This document shows positions 24,901-33,712 of a stretch of DNA of 64,000 bases, in pieces. Under the pieces are notes generated by a model. That model was not told the origin of the DNA. It made no database searches and saw only the letters and a list, made by a program, of their open reading frames with translations. A program made the translations under genes and the position numbers. The DNA comes from Fennellomyces sp. T-0311 (lineage: Eukaryota > Mucoromycota > Mucoromycetes > Mucorales > Lichtheimiaceae): the NCBI GenBank assembly GCA_025266875.1, contig JALLLT010000010.1, forward strand, positions 186,001 through 250,000, read 5' to 3'. Each line of letters starts with the position of its first letter. Position 1 is the stretch's first letter.

Positions 24901-25117
24901 TCTTTGAAACGTTGTCTCAACCATGAGCACGATGTCGTGAGTGCTTGCCCCTTATAGCTTTGATTTTTTTTGACGTCTACTTTTGCAGGTCATTGATCGG
25001 GATCGGAATGCGGCAAGGAACATGCGCCGAATCGGGTTGAACTATATGATGATGGACGGTGACCAGGATCATCGCCCTGTACCTTTGCGCCGTCCACAAT
25101 TGATAGGCCATCAATAA
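21949..25117 (+). CDS. Fanzor (eukaryotic TnpB-like RNA-guided nuclease), 17 exons, apparently intact
   Basis: Exons: 21949-22059, 22108-22308, 22365-22431, 22486-22566, 22615-22798, 22854-23136, 23188-23317, 23379-23483, 23542-23694, 23748-23844, 23901-24062, 24107-24236, 24290-24469, 24529-24659, 24711-24835, 24887-24936 and 24989-25117. All 16 introns are GT-AG, 44-61 nt, and every phase agrees, giving 772 residues without a stop. RuvC-I is VGLDPGVSS (Asp437), RuvC-II is LTGEFRTSQ (Glu645) and RuvC-III is DRDRNAARN (Asp735), so the three acidic residues expected of a TnpB/Fanzor nuclease are all present. The zinc-ribbon region between RuvC-II and RuvC-III is atypical (H652-X2-C655, with C723 and H726 later). 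Fanzors use a guide RNA encoded at the element's 3' end. An apparent in-frame TAA at 23173 falls in an intron with branch CTAAC. The ATG is the first one consistent with the exon chain. Confidence 0.88.
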
Positions 25118-25193
25118 AAATGTGCCACAGCTTTAGTTTTTGGGACCAGCGCGTGGTTGGGAAGTGGCGCCCCCCAGCCATGTTAGTTGGGCC
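25118..25193 (+). ncRNA. Candidate 3' guide (omega) RNA region of the Fanzor
   Basis: The 76 bp between the Fanzor stop and the right direct repeat are GC-rich and contain complementary G and C runs (GGTTGGGAAGTGG, GGCGCCCCCCAGCC). In TnpB and Fanzor elements the guide-RNA scaffold overlaps the 3' end of the gene and the right end of the element. The position is therefore suggestive; no structure was computed. Confidence 0.3.
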
Positions 25194-25205
25194 CAATTAC
25201 AAGCT
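25194..25205. repeat. Right direct repeat (candidate target-site duplication)
   Basis: Second copy of CAATTACAAGCT, marking the right edge of the Fanzor-bearing insertion. It is followed at once by F-box coding sequence on the minus strand. Confidence 0.8.
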
Positions 25206-25699
25206 CCGTAAAAATTGAATTCAACACTTCGATTGGCAGTGCATTTAGCATTAGCGCATTGTCCTATCTACGGCTGCTCGTCTAAAATTCAGTAGCTTTT
25301 GATATTGTGGATGCGACGCGGGAACATTGCCTAGAACTGTATCATAGATAGGTATGGCTTTGTCATGTTGCTTCATCGATCATCAATGCATACATGGGCC
25401 TCGAGGCTTTGCAGAGCAAAATCGAGGGATGCATTTGGATCCTGCAGACTGGAACACATGTCACCACGCATATTCTTGATTACGGCGCATTTTATGAGTG
25501 CTGTAGCAAAAAGCTTATCATTGGCCTCATCACTTGATTGAACCAAATCGACAATGACTCGATTGTAGTGCGTCAAAGCAATGGCCAGCTGAACATGGAA
25601 CGAAACAGTATCCTGAAGATCGTGCAATATTGGGTCATAGTTCGCATAATCACTGAGTAGTTGTGTTGGTATGGTAACAAATGGTGTGTTGCTGGGCAA
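25206..25699 (-). pseudogene. TPR and F-box-start portion of the split pseudogene (5' part)
   Basis: The main frame (25373-25699) reads LQDTVSFHVQLAIALTHYNR and DKLFATALIKCAVIKNMRGD, matching the TPR region of the intact copy (LQRLSGHAEQAFQVKQYNEA; ANILLKRAVVQGVHG). After a frameshift it continues QHDKAIPIYDTVLGNVP (third TPR). After a second shift it reads DNALMLNALPIEVLNSIFTE, the start of the F-box. The coding sequence stops exactly at the direct repeat and resumes at 19241. Gene B starts 113 bp away in the opposite direction. Confidence 0.85.
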
Positions 25700-25812
25700 A
25701 ACGGGTTTGTTGTTGTCACACCACCATTTTGGCTAGAATTGTCGTTTGTGTGAAAAGAGGCTCGGAGGATACTCCGGTGTACCTGGTGTTGTGCTTTTTA
25801 TTTTATTAAACC

Positions 25813-27700
25813 ATGATTACACGCGTGTTCCAAGCACTTCAAAAGAAAAAAACACAGCGACGATTCTCTCACAGCGATATACCAGATCAGGGACGAATAA
25901 GTAATTCCAGTGCATCACTGGATCCTACGCTTCCTGTTGAAGGTGCTTTCCATTCGGTCAGATCAAAGAAACATTGTTAACACTCCCTTTTGACTAGCAG
26001 CATTCGACTTTGGCGTGGACTATGACGGCGTTGACGCAAAGGAAGAAAGCGACCCTCTCACTAACCGTCGTTTCAAAGGTATGCTTTGTAACCGGGTGAA
26101 CTAGTACTGTAACTAAGCAACATACAGTCGTGTACGTGAATGGATTACCTGTATACCTTGAGCCAGAGCCTTCACGGTCCACAACAACCGCAAGAGATAG
26201 CGTATTAATCGATGATGAGAGTGTCATAGAAGATGACAATGTGAGCATCGATACCAGTTGCAGTATTGTTTTCTCAACTGCGTCGATGAGCTGTAAGTTG
26301 CAACGGAAGTTTTATGATAAAACCGATTAAAGTCTTGATAGATCAGACGGATGTCACCGCCGATGAAAGCAAAGCGGATAACGATGATGATGACAAGCAT
26401 AATTATCAATATAACGGTAGAGAGGATGGTAGTAAACTAGAGGCTATTGAAGAGACTTCTGAGGACAAAGGTTTGGAGAGTTTTCATCACTTTGGGTGGT
26501 TTTTTTTTTCCTAACGACGCGTAGAATACCACTCGGAAAATCACATTACCAACTCAGACCCGAGCGTGCAATGTCAACCTAAGCATCGCGGTAAGATCCT
26601 GTGATACTTGTGGAACGGGTAATTACTTACGTACGCTATAGAACGCTTTTACTGTCCTTATCGCGGCTGCATCAAGAGCGCCGCCCATATTCGAACTATT
26701 ATGAAGCATATTCGAAACAAACATTTCGCTGATTGCCCTCCGCTATCGACATCGAGCAAAAGACTTTATAGGACTCCCAGTGGAGACGTGTTGCATTTTA
26801 ACAGCGGTATGCTCACGCGTGCGACAATGTACTATCGATTGCTGATCCGAACTTTTAATACTATAGAGAGCTGCCGCAATACACTTGAATACGGCGATGA
26901 AGTAATAAGAGAGTTTACGGATAGCGCAGGTATGGTTGGAATTACAAGCAAATCAAACCAGATTTAACTCTTCTCTCCGCCTTTTTAATTTCTAGTTAGA
27001 TTTTACTGTCCATACCAAGGGTGCTGGGCGGCGTCAAAAGATCTTGGATATCTTCACACCCACATCAGAAGGAAACATTATGCTGCATTTCCAAAGTCAC
27101 CGCGATTTATCCGGATTAATAGAACTCGGAATGGAAAAACACTGGATTTCAGTGGTATGCTTTAGCTGAAGGAAGTTTGCTGAAACTGATCTAATAGTAC
27201 TTGGTCACAGAGAAAGGCCGTAACACTGTCCAGGATGGCGACGAAATTTTAGTGGATCATCTAGTTGATCAAGGTAGGAGGTGGCAAGCAGGATTGTAGT
27301 ATTCAAGTCAATAATGTTTTGTGCAATGGTTAGGAGATCATAACATTCCGGTTAATAAAGGTAAACGAAAATATACTATTCTCGGCGACGTTTATAGAAG
27401 CCAAGCTCTAAATTAACATTGAAACCAGGAACATCTTCAAAGACAGACCCAAAAGAAGCGGTGAGCACAACAGTAGCGAGTGCTATCACCAGGAAGTCTT
27501 CACCGAATTATGCAGTTATCAAAGGTACGTCATTTCAAGTTGTGCATTTGAAAATAGTATACAGCGTCAGAAGTAACACTGATTTGTCTTCAGAAATCAC
27601 AAAAGCATCAGTAAAGGAGTCATATACTCAAACGCCACTATCCCTATCAGTAAAACATACCATCCAAGAGTATGCTAGAAAGCGCTCTTACTCTTGTTAA
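25813..27700 (+). CDS. Two-finger C2H2 protein, all introns phase 1 (gene B, paralogue of gene A)
   Basis: Twelve exons: 25813-25942, 26001-26078, 26128-26292, 26342-26470, 26525-26590, 26642-26806, 26867-26929, 26996-27154, 27211-27273, 27334-27360, 27429-27524 and 27594-27700, giving 415 residues. All eleven introns are phase 1. Exons 26642-26806 and 26996-27154 each hold one C-X4-C-X12-H-X4-H finger (CPYRGC...HIRNKH; CPYQGC...HIRRKH) followed by the same roughly 25-residue tail as in gene A (RTPSGDVLHFNSG; RTRNGKTLDFSG). The 63-nt linker exon and 159-nt finger exon are the same sizes as the last such pair in gene A. The N-termini also resemble each other (MITRVFQAL; MTTLSVWKAV). Linkers are acidic. 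Exons 9-12 lack a domain match and rest on phase and splice sites. Confidence 0.82.
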
Positions 27701-27803
27701 CCTCTTTCTTTTCTCGAACGAACAAATGTCAATATTTATTTGTCAATGCGCAGCAGCTACCTGATTATTCAACAAGTATGCAGTAGTAACTATAAGTATA
27801 TTA

Positions 27804-28154
27804 GGAGAGTTCAGTAAATGCCCGTAACATCATAAGCATAAGAAAAATAAGATTCCGTATGAACAAAGTTACACGATTATTAAAGTTTTCTTTGATAGCT
27901 TTGTACATAGTTTACGTTACAATTGCTATTTACCTTTTGGAAGGCATAAAAGTCTTTTAGGAAAACAATACAGCGGCCGCTTTATATAACGATATGATGG
28001 TCAGCCCAAACTGTATCGTTATATAAAATGGGATTTGGCAGTGATTACCATTACCAGTATATAAAATGTCATTCTATGAAGTGACCACTGTAATTAGATA
28101 TCAAACACAACTTTTTTTATGTTTATGATATTATGGAGGTTCTCTAAACTTCTC
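27804..28154. mobile_element. MITE-like element, copy 2 (about 351 bp), with internal palindrome
   Basis: The terminal inverted repeats (left GGAGAGTTCAGTAAATGCC..., right, read inward, GAGAAGTTTAGAGAACCTCC...) share the family pattern of the element at 16956-17045, ending in CATCATAAGCATAA / ATCATAAACATAA. TA flanks both ends (27802-27803, 28155-28156). The middle holds a perfect 14-bp inverted repeat (TTTATATAACGATA at 27981-27994, TATCGTTATATAAA at 28014-28027). There is no coding capacity. Confidence 0.65.
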
Positions 28155-28514
28155 TATTATTGAATTGCTTATAAAGCCCTAGGCAAAAGCACAACACTCC
28201 ATCAGTATTTATAATCTTGTACGTATCTCAGCATTCTGTGTCTGTGTTTTTGCGTATGTACGTATGTAGTAAACTATTATAGCCTTAACTCTTGTACTTG
28301 AGGATAAATCTCAACGTATATTACACACCCTCAAAAAATATGTAAATGGATGGACCGAAAAAAATTCAGAGCAACCCTTCCGTGAATCAAAGGTGCTGAT
28401 TACTGGGTCATTCCGTACGTACTTGACATAAGAATATAAAGAGTACGCAGCATACCATTTAGATATATACACCGTATCGTTGTCTCTGCGTGAATAGCCC
28501 GTAATGATAAGGGT

Positions 28515-29218
28515 TTGATTAAATCAACTATACACCGATTACACATTGCCTATCTAAATCCTACAAATGTCCGGACACCAAACGATACACACTGGAGGAA
28601 GTTAATATCAATCAACCCCCTCCATCAGCAGTATCACAAGCTACAAAAGGAACTGAACCCTCCTAAGAAATCGGTTACAGTGGCGATCGGCAAGAAATGT
28701 GAGGGAGAGTGTACATAGGAGGTATTCCTAACACAAGTCAATTCGATGCCTCTGGCCATATCTTGTACCCTGCAGCCTCCTCCAAAGATAAGCACCGTCT
28801 GGTCAAATGGCGTATCCGTTGGCTCCCTTCATATACACTGAAGGATTGGGAATGCGGTGCTGTTGAAGCCTCTAGAGAGTACTACACCACCTGTCCGTTA
28901 CTGCGGACAATGTACAAGAGATTCCTCGAAGCATCAGGACCAGTACCGCGCCAACGAAACGAACCGCAGGTCGTCGACCACATCTTTAACAGCTTAGCGC
29001 GTTCAAATAATGGGCTAATGCGGAGCAAATGGAAAAAAAAAACGTGGCCAGCACTTTTGCATGTCCTTCAGAAGATCGAGATGAGCCGTTGCGCAATGAC
29101 GAATTCGCGCCAGAAAAAGCCCAATACGACCGAGAATCCGCGTCCACAGTTGGCCACACTTAGTGTGATGCCTCATTATTCAAGCACATTTTTCCTTTTC
29201 GGTTTTATGCCTTCATAG
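28515..29218 (+). pseudogene. Non-LTR retrotransposon C-terminal relic
   Basis: Two frame-shifted plus-strand pieces (THWRKLISINPLHQQYHKLQ with KELNPPKKS, then HRLVKWRIRWLPSYTLKDWE) resemble the region after the reverse transcriptase of zygomycete LINE-like elements, where a short basic segment precedes HRLVRWR-GWLP. The expected Cys/His cluster after it is missing or mutated. The upstream reverse-transcriptase core is absent, so this is a 5'-truncated, decayed copy. Confidence 0.5.
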
Positions 29219-31285
29219 CTTCTTTTTCTCCTTATCTTATGTCAACTTTTTATTCATACAGGCCTGTCTTTTCCCAGTAGGGCTTTTCAGACATGGCACC
29301 AGCTCTCTTCACTATATATCCATACATCTGGACCACAAGGAACCGACCGCATACCTATAGAGACAGGTCAATTAGCCTTCCATATAAAATTTATACTTTT
29401 TCAACTATCTAAACCCTGCAATAATAAAAGTCATTTTAAATACACATGCTCGATAAGTGAAGAGCCATCCCGTTGAAGATGTGCTTACAAATGGTGACGT
29501 TAGTTTCCTCTTTAGAATAAACCCGGAAAAGAAGATTCCTACAATTCGTTCAACACTAGACAAGTAAACTCATGATATACAACATCTGGGAAAGGGTACA
29601 TATCTAATTCTGGGACATAGCGAATTCGTTCATTTTTTTGACTAAGAATGTTTTTCAAAGTTTGGTCCTTATCGTTACCTATTACATACAAAACATATGG
29701 ACGCTTACTTTGAGAGATGGAATTTATACTCAAAGCCTATGGTTAAATACGACTTGCAGTTACTTTTATAAGTGAACTATTATATTAACCCCACAGCACA
29801 CATCGGTTAGTATATTTTAACCGTGAGCCACCAGTATCTGTTCTTCCATATGTTTCGATCTAAGGCTGACATAAGAATTATTAAAGAGTTCACAAAGAAC
29901 CCTTGATAGCGAACGAAGAATCGAAATTCCGCAGCAAAGGAAACAGGAGTCATTACATATATCTTTGCAAACTTTATTATATTCAGAGAGATCGCTGTAA
30001 TAAGTGATGGCAACCTACGAATGAACTTATAGACTCCAGATCGATTTATTTTAGATCTAAAGAATTACTTTAACAGTTTATGGTTACGTATTTAAAAGAC
30101 AACCATATTATTAATGCCCCTTAACTTACACATCCGCTGCTAATTACAAAACGTACATAAAGTATATTTCTGCACACGACTAACGCTTGGAAAGATTTGG
30201 GCGCAGCTTATTAATAAGCGATCCCAATCATAATCGAGAGACTTTCGGTTTCCGTAGCCGGAGTACTGAACACAAGACGCCGTGATCCCGACCACCAGAG
30301 GGCGCTTTGCTTATGCATTCGGCAACATTTTCACCCATGGCGACCAGCATTGGAGAAAGTTACCAATACCGGTAGTTTAACCGCTGTCTGTCATCATTAT
30401 TATTACAAACACGACTTTCAAAGTGTGTTCTCACAATCACACGCTGCCTGTGACGTTTATAGTCATGTAACAGATAGCACCAATAGTTGTTGAAAGTTAG
30501 ATTCTCATGAAAAAAGCAGATGTTACGCATGGAGTCAAATGTCAATGTTGACAGGAAGTAAGATAAGCATGTACGGAGAAAAGTAACGCAACGAACAGAT
30601 ACAAAAAGTGATAATGTAGCACGTATAGTCGTCCGTCAAGCCCTTGCAAAAGACCTTTTATGAGAATATGTTTGAAGAGGGTATTTGAACAAATGTCATG
30701 GACGGTGTCCTTTGTTTGTTTCTGTACGTAAGGGAAACAACAACTATGTGTAACTCTGAGGACAGTGTATGACGGGAAAAAGAATGCAGACAAAAATATT
30801 ATTACAGATCGAATCAATAATTCTCGCGGGACCCGAGCTTTGTACGACATGATCTCCTGGGAAACACAAAACCTTGCATTTCAGTCAACGCGACATTTGC
30901 TGTGGGGAAGAAAAAATGATTATGCCGTTAACAATGCCCTCATTCGTTACATAGCTTACCTAATGAGAGAGCTGCTTAGTCACTTTCAGCAGGGTAATAC
31001 AGACTTCCCCACGTCTAATTGCGGGATAATGCAACAATATATGTACTCCCGCACTGTAGCTACATACAGTAAAGCGTAGTAAAGTAGTTATTATATTGCT
31101 GGGAAGAGTAAGAGAGGGTAGCAACGGTTGCGATAACGATAAAGGTGTGTCCTTAATTGCAATGTTTGGGTAATAAAGGGTGGGAAAAGATTGGACCGTG
31201 ATCGGTTCTAAGATGATGTGCTGTTTAAAGTTTTAAGCCTGCACTTTGAAAGCAGTTGTACCACCTTTTCCTTTCTTCCAACTCC
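29219..31285. other. AT-rich intergenic region
   Basis: About 2 kb with no supportable gene. It contains the second copy of a diverged repeat (29355-29417). It ends with the promoter side of the TPR/F-box/LRR gene at 31286. Confidence 0.5.
29355..29417. repeat. Diverged dispersed repeat, copy 2
   Basis: This segment resembles 18787-18846 in the same orientation (ACCTATAGAGACAGGTCAAT... TTTCAACTATC). It is flanked by unrelated sequence and carries no open frame. Confidence 0.45.
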
Positions 31286-33712
31286 ATGGTGATTCCCGAA
31301 CTGATTGATTATGTGATTGAAAAACCGCTGCAATGTCAAAATCTGCAGCGACTCTCCGGACACGCAGAACAAGCCTTTCAAGTGAAGCAGTACAATGAAG
31401 CCATCAATGACCTGACCGATGCAATCAATGAGATCAATCGCAATTTGCTGGCAAATATTTTGCTCAAACGAGCGGTTGTGCAGGGTGTTCACGGAAGTCC
31501 TGAAGCTGGTTTGGCAGACGCATACAAAGTAATCGAACTGCTACCTGAACTACCAGAGGGTTACTTGTGCGCAGGTGGTCTCCTGCGATCGATGCACGAA
31601 AACAGTGCTGCTGTGCGCATTTACACAATTGGTCTCAAGAATGTCAGCTCTAAGGGTGCAGGCTACAGCCAACTCGTCCGATCCAAAAGCTTCCTAGAAA
31701 ACGAAATCGACTGCAACAACACTATCCTATTACGAAAGCTGCCCCTCGAACTTCTCGGTAGCATATTTGCAAGCTCACTCCTGTCAGTGAGGGATCGAAT
31801 ACAGTGTGCGGCTACCTGTCGCGCCTGGCGCAGCTTTCTGCTGGATGAAGTACCTCGTCTGTGGCGCGAAATTGAATTTGTTGACATGCCAGAAAATGTC
31901 ATGGTGCGCCAGCTCGCCAGTGCAGGAAGCAGCCAAATACGCAAAGTTCGCCTCAAGTTCACTGGCAGAAACAAGAAGGCATTGACAGAAAAAGTGCTCA
32001 CACTCTTAATAGAGCACCAATATACTTTCATTGAGTCATTAGGTATGGCTATATTTGCCACATGTGATTTTTTTACTATTTCCCAAATCTAAATCTCATT
32101 TATATTAGAACTTCGTTCAGAGGTCAATGAGAACGATCGCCATCTGATTAGCATCTTGCGCCAACTATTCATGCAAAACAAGCACAGTCTCCGGAGCGTC
32201 ACCGTCTATTGCAGATCATTCCGTCTGGCAATGATTGCCATGGATTGCTGCCCGAACCTCACTTCCCTTGTATCCAAAGCACCAGCACTGGGATTTCATA
32301 ATTCCACATTTACATCAGAAACTCTGTACACGCCACTATCCTCCAGCAACGAAGTATTTCAACTGCATTTCCGGCGACACATGGCATTAATGCGCGCTCG
32401 ACAAGAGGAAATACGCATCAACGCCCGCGTACCAGCCAATACCGATGCTTTCACACTCGCCGTCTCCATCCTACGAAGTTCTGAGTTGTACCAGGCCATG
32501 AACATAGGTGCCGAACTCAAGACACATGGTTCTCTTGCTCGTCTAGAATTGAGCGGTCTCCAGATTAGCTACTTTGGTCAACCTTTCTGGCGTCGGCTTC
32601 CACATCTTGAAGAGCTTGTCATTGAAGACCCGCTCGATATGCCAGGCGATTTTGAAGCACTAGTCAAAGTACTCAACGAATTCTGCCCCAAGCTCAAAAC
32701 TTTCCGATTCGGTGGTATCTGTGGTGATCCTTTGCTGACGCTCTCAAATGACGAAAAGAAGCTGCAAGGCCTGGTCGAGGTGACCATGCGAGGTTGGTCC
32801 AGCGTACAATCCGAGATCAATGCAATCACCACCCTTGTCCAAAAAAGTCGCGATACACTCAAGATGTTACGGCTACCTATGGAAGTACTGGCTCTCCCGG
32901 GAAGTAACGTTCTCTCCAACCTACAAATACCACATCTACGTCACCTCAGTATATACGGCGATGCCTACCGTGCACTTGATCCCAGCCACTGCGCTTCCCT
33001 TGTTCGCAACTGTCCAAAGATTGAAACTGTCATCATCAAGCTACCCATCACAACCGAGGGTCTCCTTGAATTAAGCAAAGCCACGGAGCTTCGCTCATTT
33101 TGCCTTGTCGACCCAGCACAATCTATCAACAATGGTGGTACTGGTCTTACACCGGCTGATATCACAGAAATACGAGCAACTTCCAGCCAACTCCTTCGTA
33201 CCAGTTTTCGACGTTTCTTTGAGAACTGCAATCTGCTAACCGAGATATGCTTTTGCGGACCTCTCATAAGTGACGGTGATCTCGTCTCTTTGGCAACAAA
33301 TACCCCTCATTTGACGTCGCTTAAACTACTCTTCTCTTCATCAAGTGCTCTGACAGCACGTGGTCTTATATCTTTTGCTGCATGTGCGCCCGAGCGTCTC
33401 AAAAATTTGGCACTGATGGACCTCAAGTGTCTTGATGACGAGTGTCTGATACGATTGTTGGTGGACTTGCCGGCGCTCGAAACGACGATTCTGGCTATGT
33501 GCCCACCATGGATGAATAACCGACGACATATCCGTAACTGCTTAGAGCAGGTGATGGGTCTCCGCAGTCTCAAGACAAAAAGCCACTTACAGGTGACATT
33601 TGCACCTGCACCAGGCACACAACTTTTGCTGAATTGTATACCAGGGAAAGCCATAACAGAGAATCTTTTGACTGGTCCTTCTGTGTTCAGAGTACTTCTC
33701 AACATTTATTAG
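31286..33712 (+). CDS. TPR / F-box / leucine-rich-repeat protein (Dia2/Pof3-like), copy 2
   Basis: Exons 31286-32042 and 32109-33712 flank a 66-nt phase-1 intron and encode 786 residues, the longest of the three intact copies. TPR-like repeats span about 24-125 (AEQAFQVKQYNEAINDLTDA; GLADAYKVIELLPELPEGYL). The F-box lies at about 151-188 (KLPLELLGSIFASSLLSVRD, TCRAWRSFLLDEVP) and LRRs follow to the end (LEELVIEDPLDMPGDFEAL; LTEICFCGPLISDGDLVSLA). The start is the ATG at 31286; upstream in-frame sequence has only a TTG. It is the best template for the pseudogene at 17259-25699. An SCF substrate-receptor role is inferred from architecture. Confidence 0.9.

Larger units (their letters stand above)
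19254..25193. mobile_element. 5.94-kb insertion carrying a Fanzor gene
   Basis: The boundaries are given by a 12-bp direct repeat and by the clean interruption of a minus-strand F-box pseudogene. From left to right the insertion holds a decayed DUF6729-like gene (plus), about 1 kb without a recognised gene, a reverse-transcriptase relic (minus) and an intact 17-exon Fanzor gene (plus) whose stop lies only 76 bp from the right end. Near both ends sits a CTGGGGGGC motif in inverted orientation (19266-19274 and 25169-25177), suggesting degenerate terminal inverted repeats. Fanzors are known to ride in diverse eukaryotic transposons. Which transposase would have moved this unit is unknown, and it may be non-autonomous or composite. 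Confidence 0.75.
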
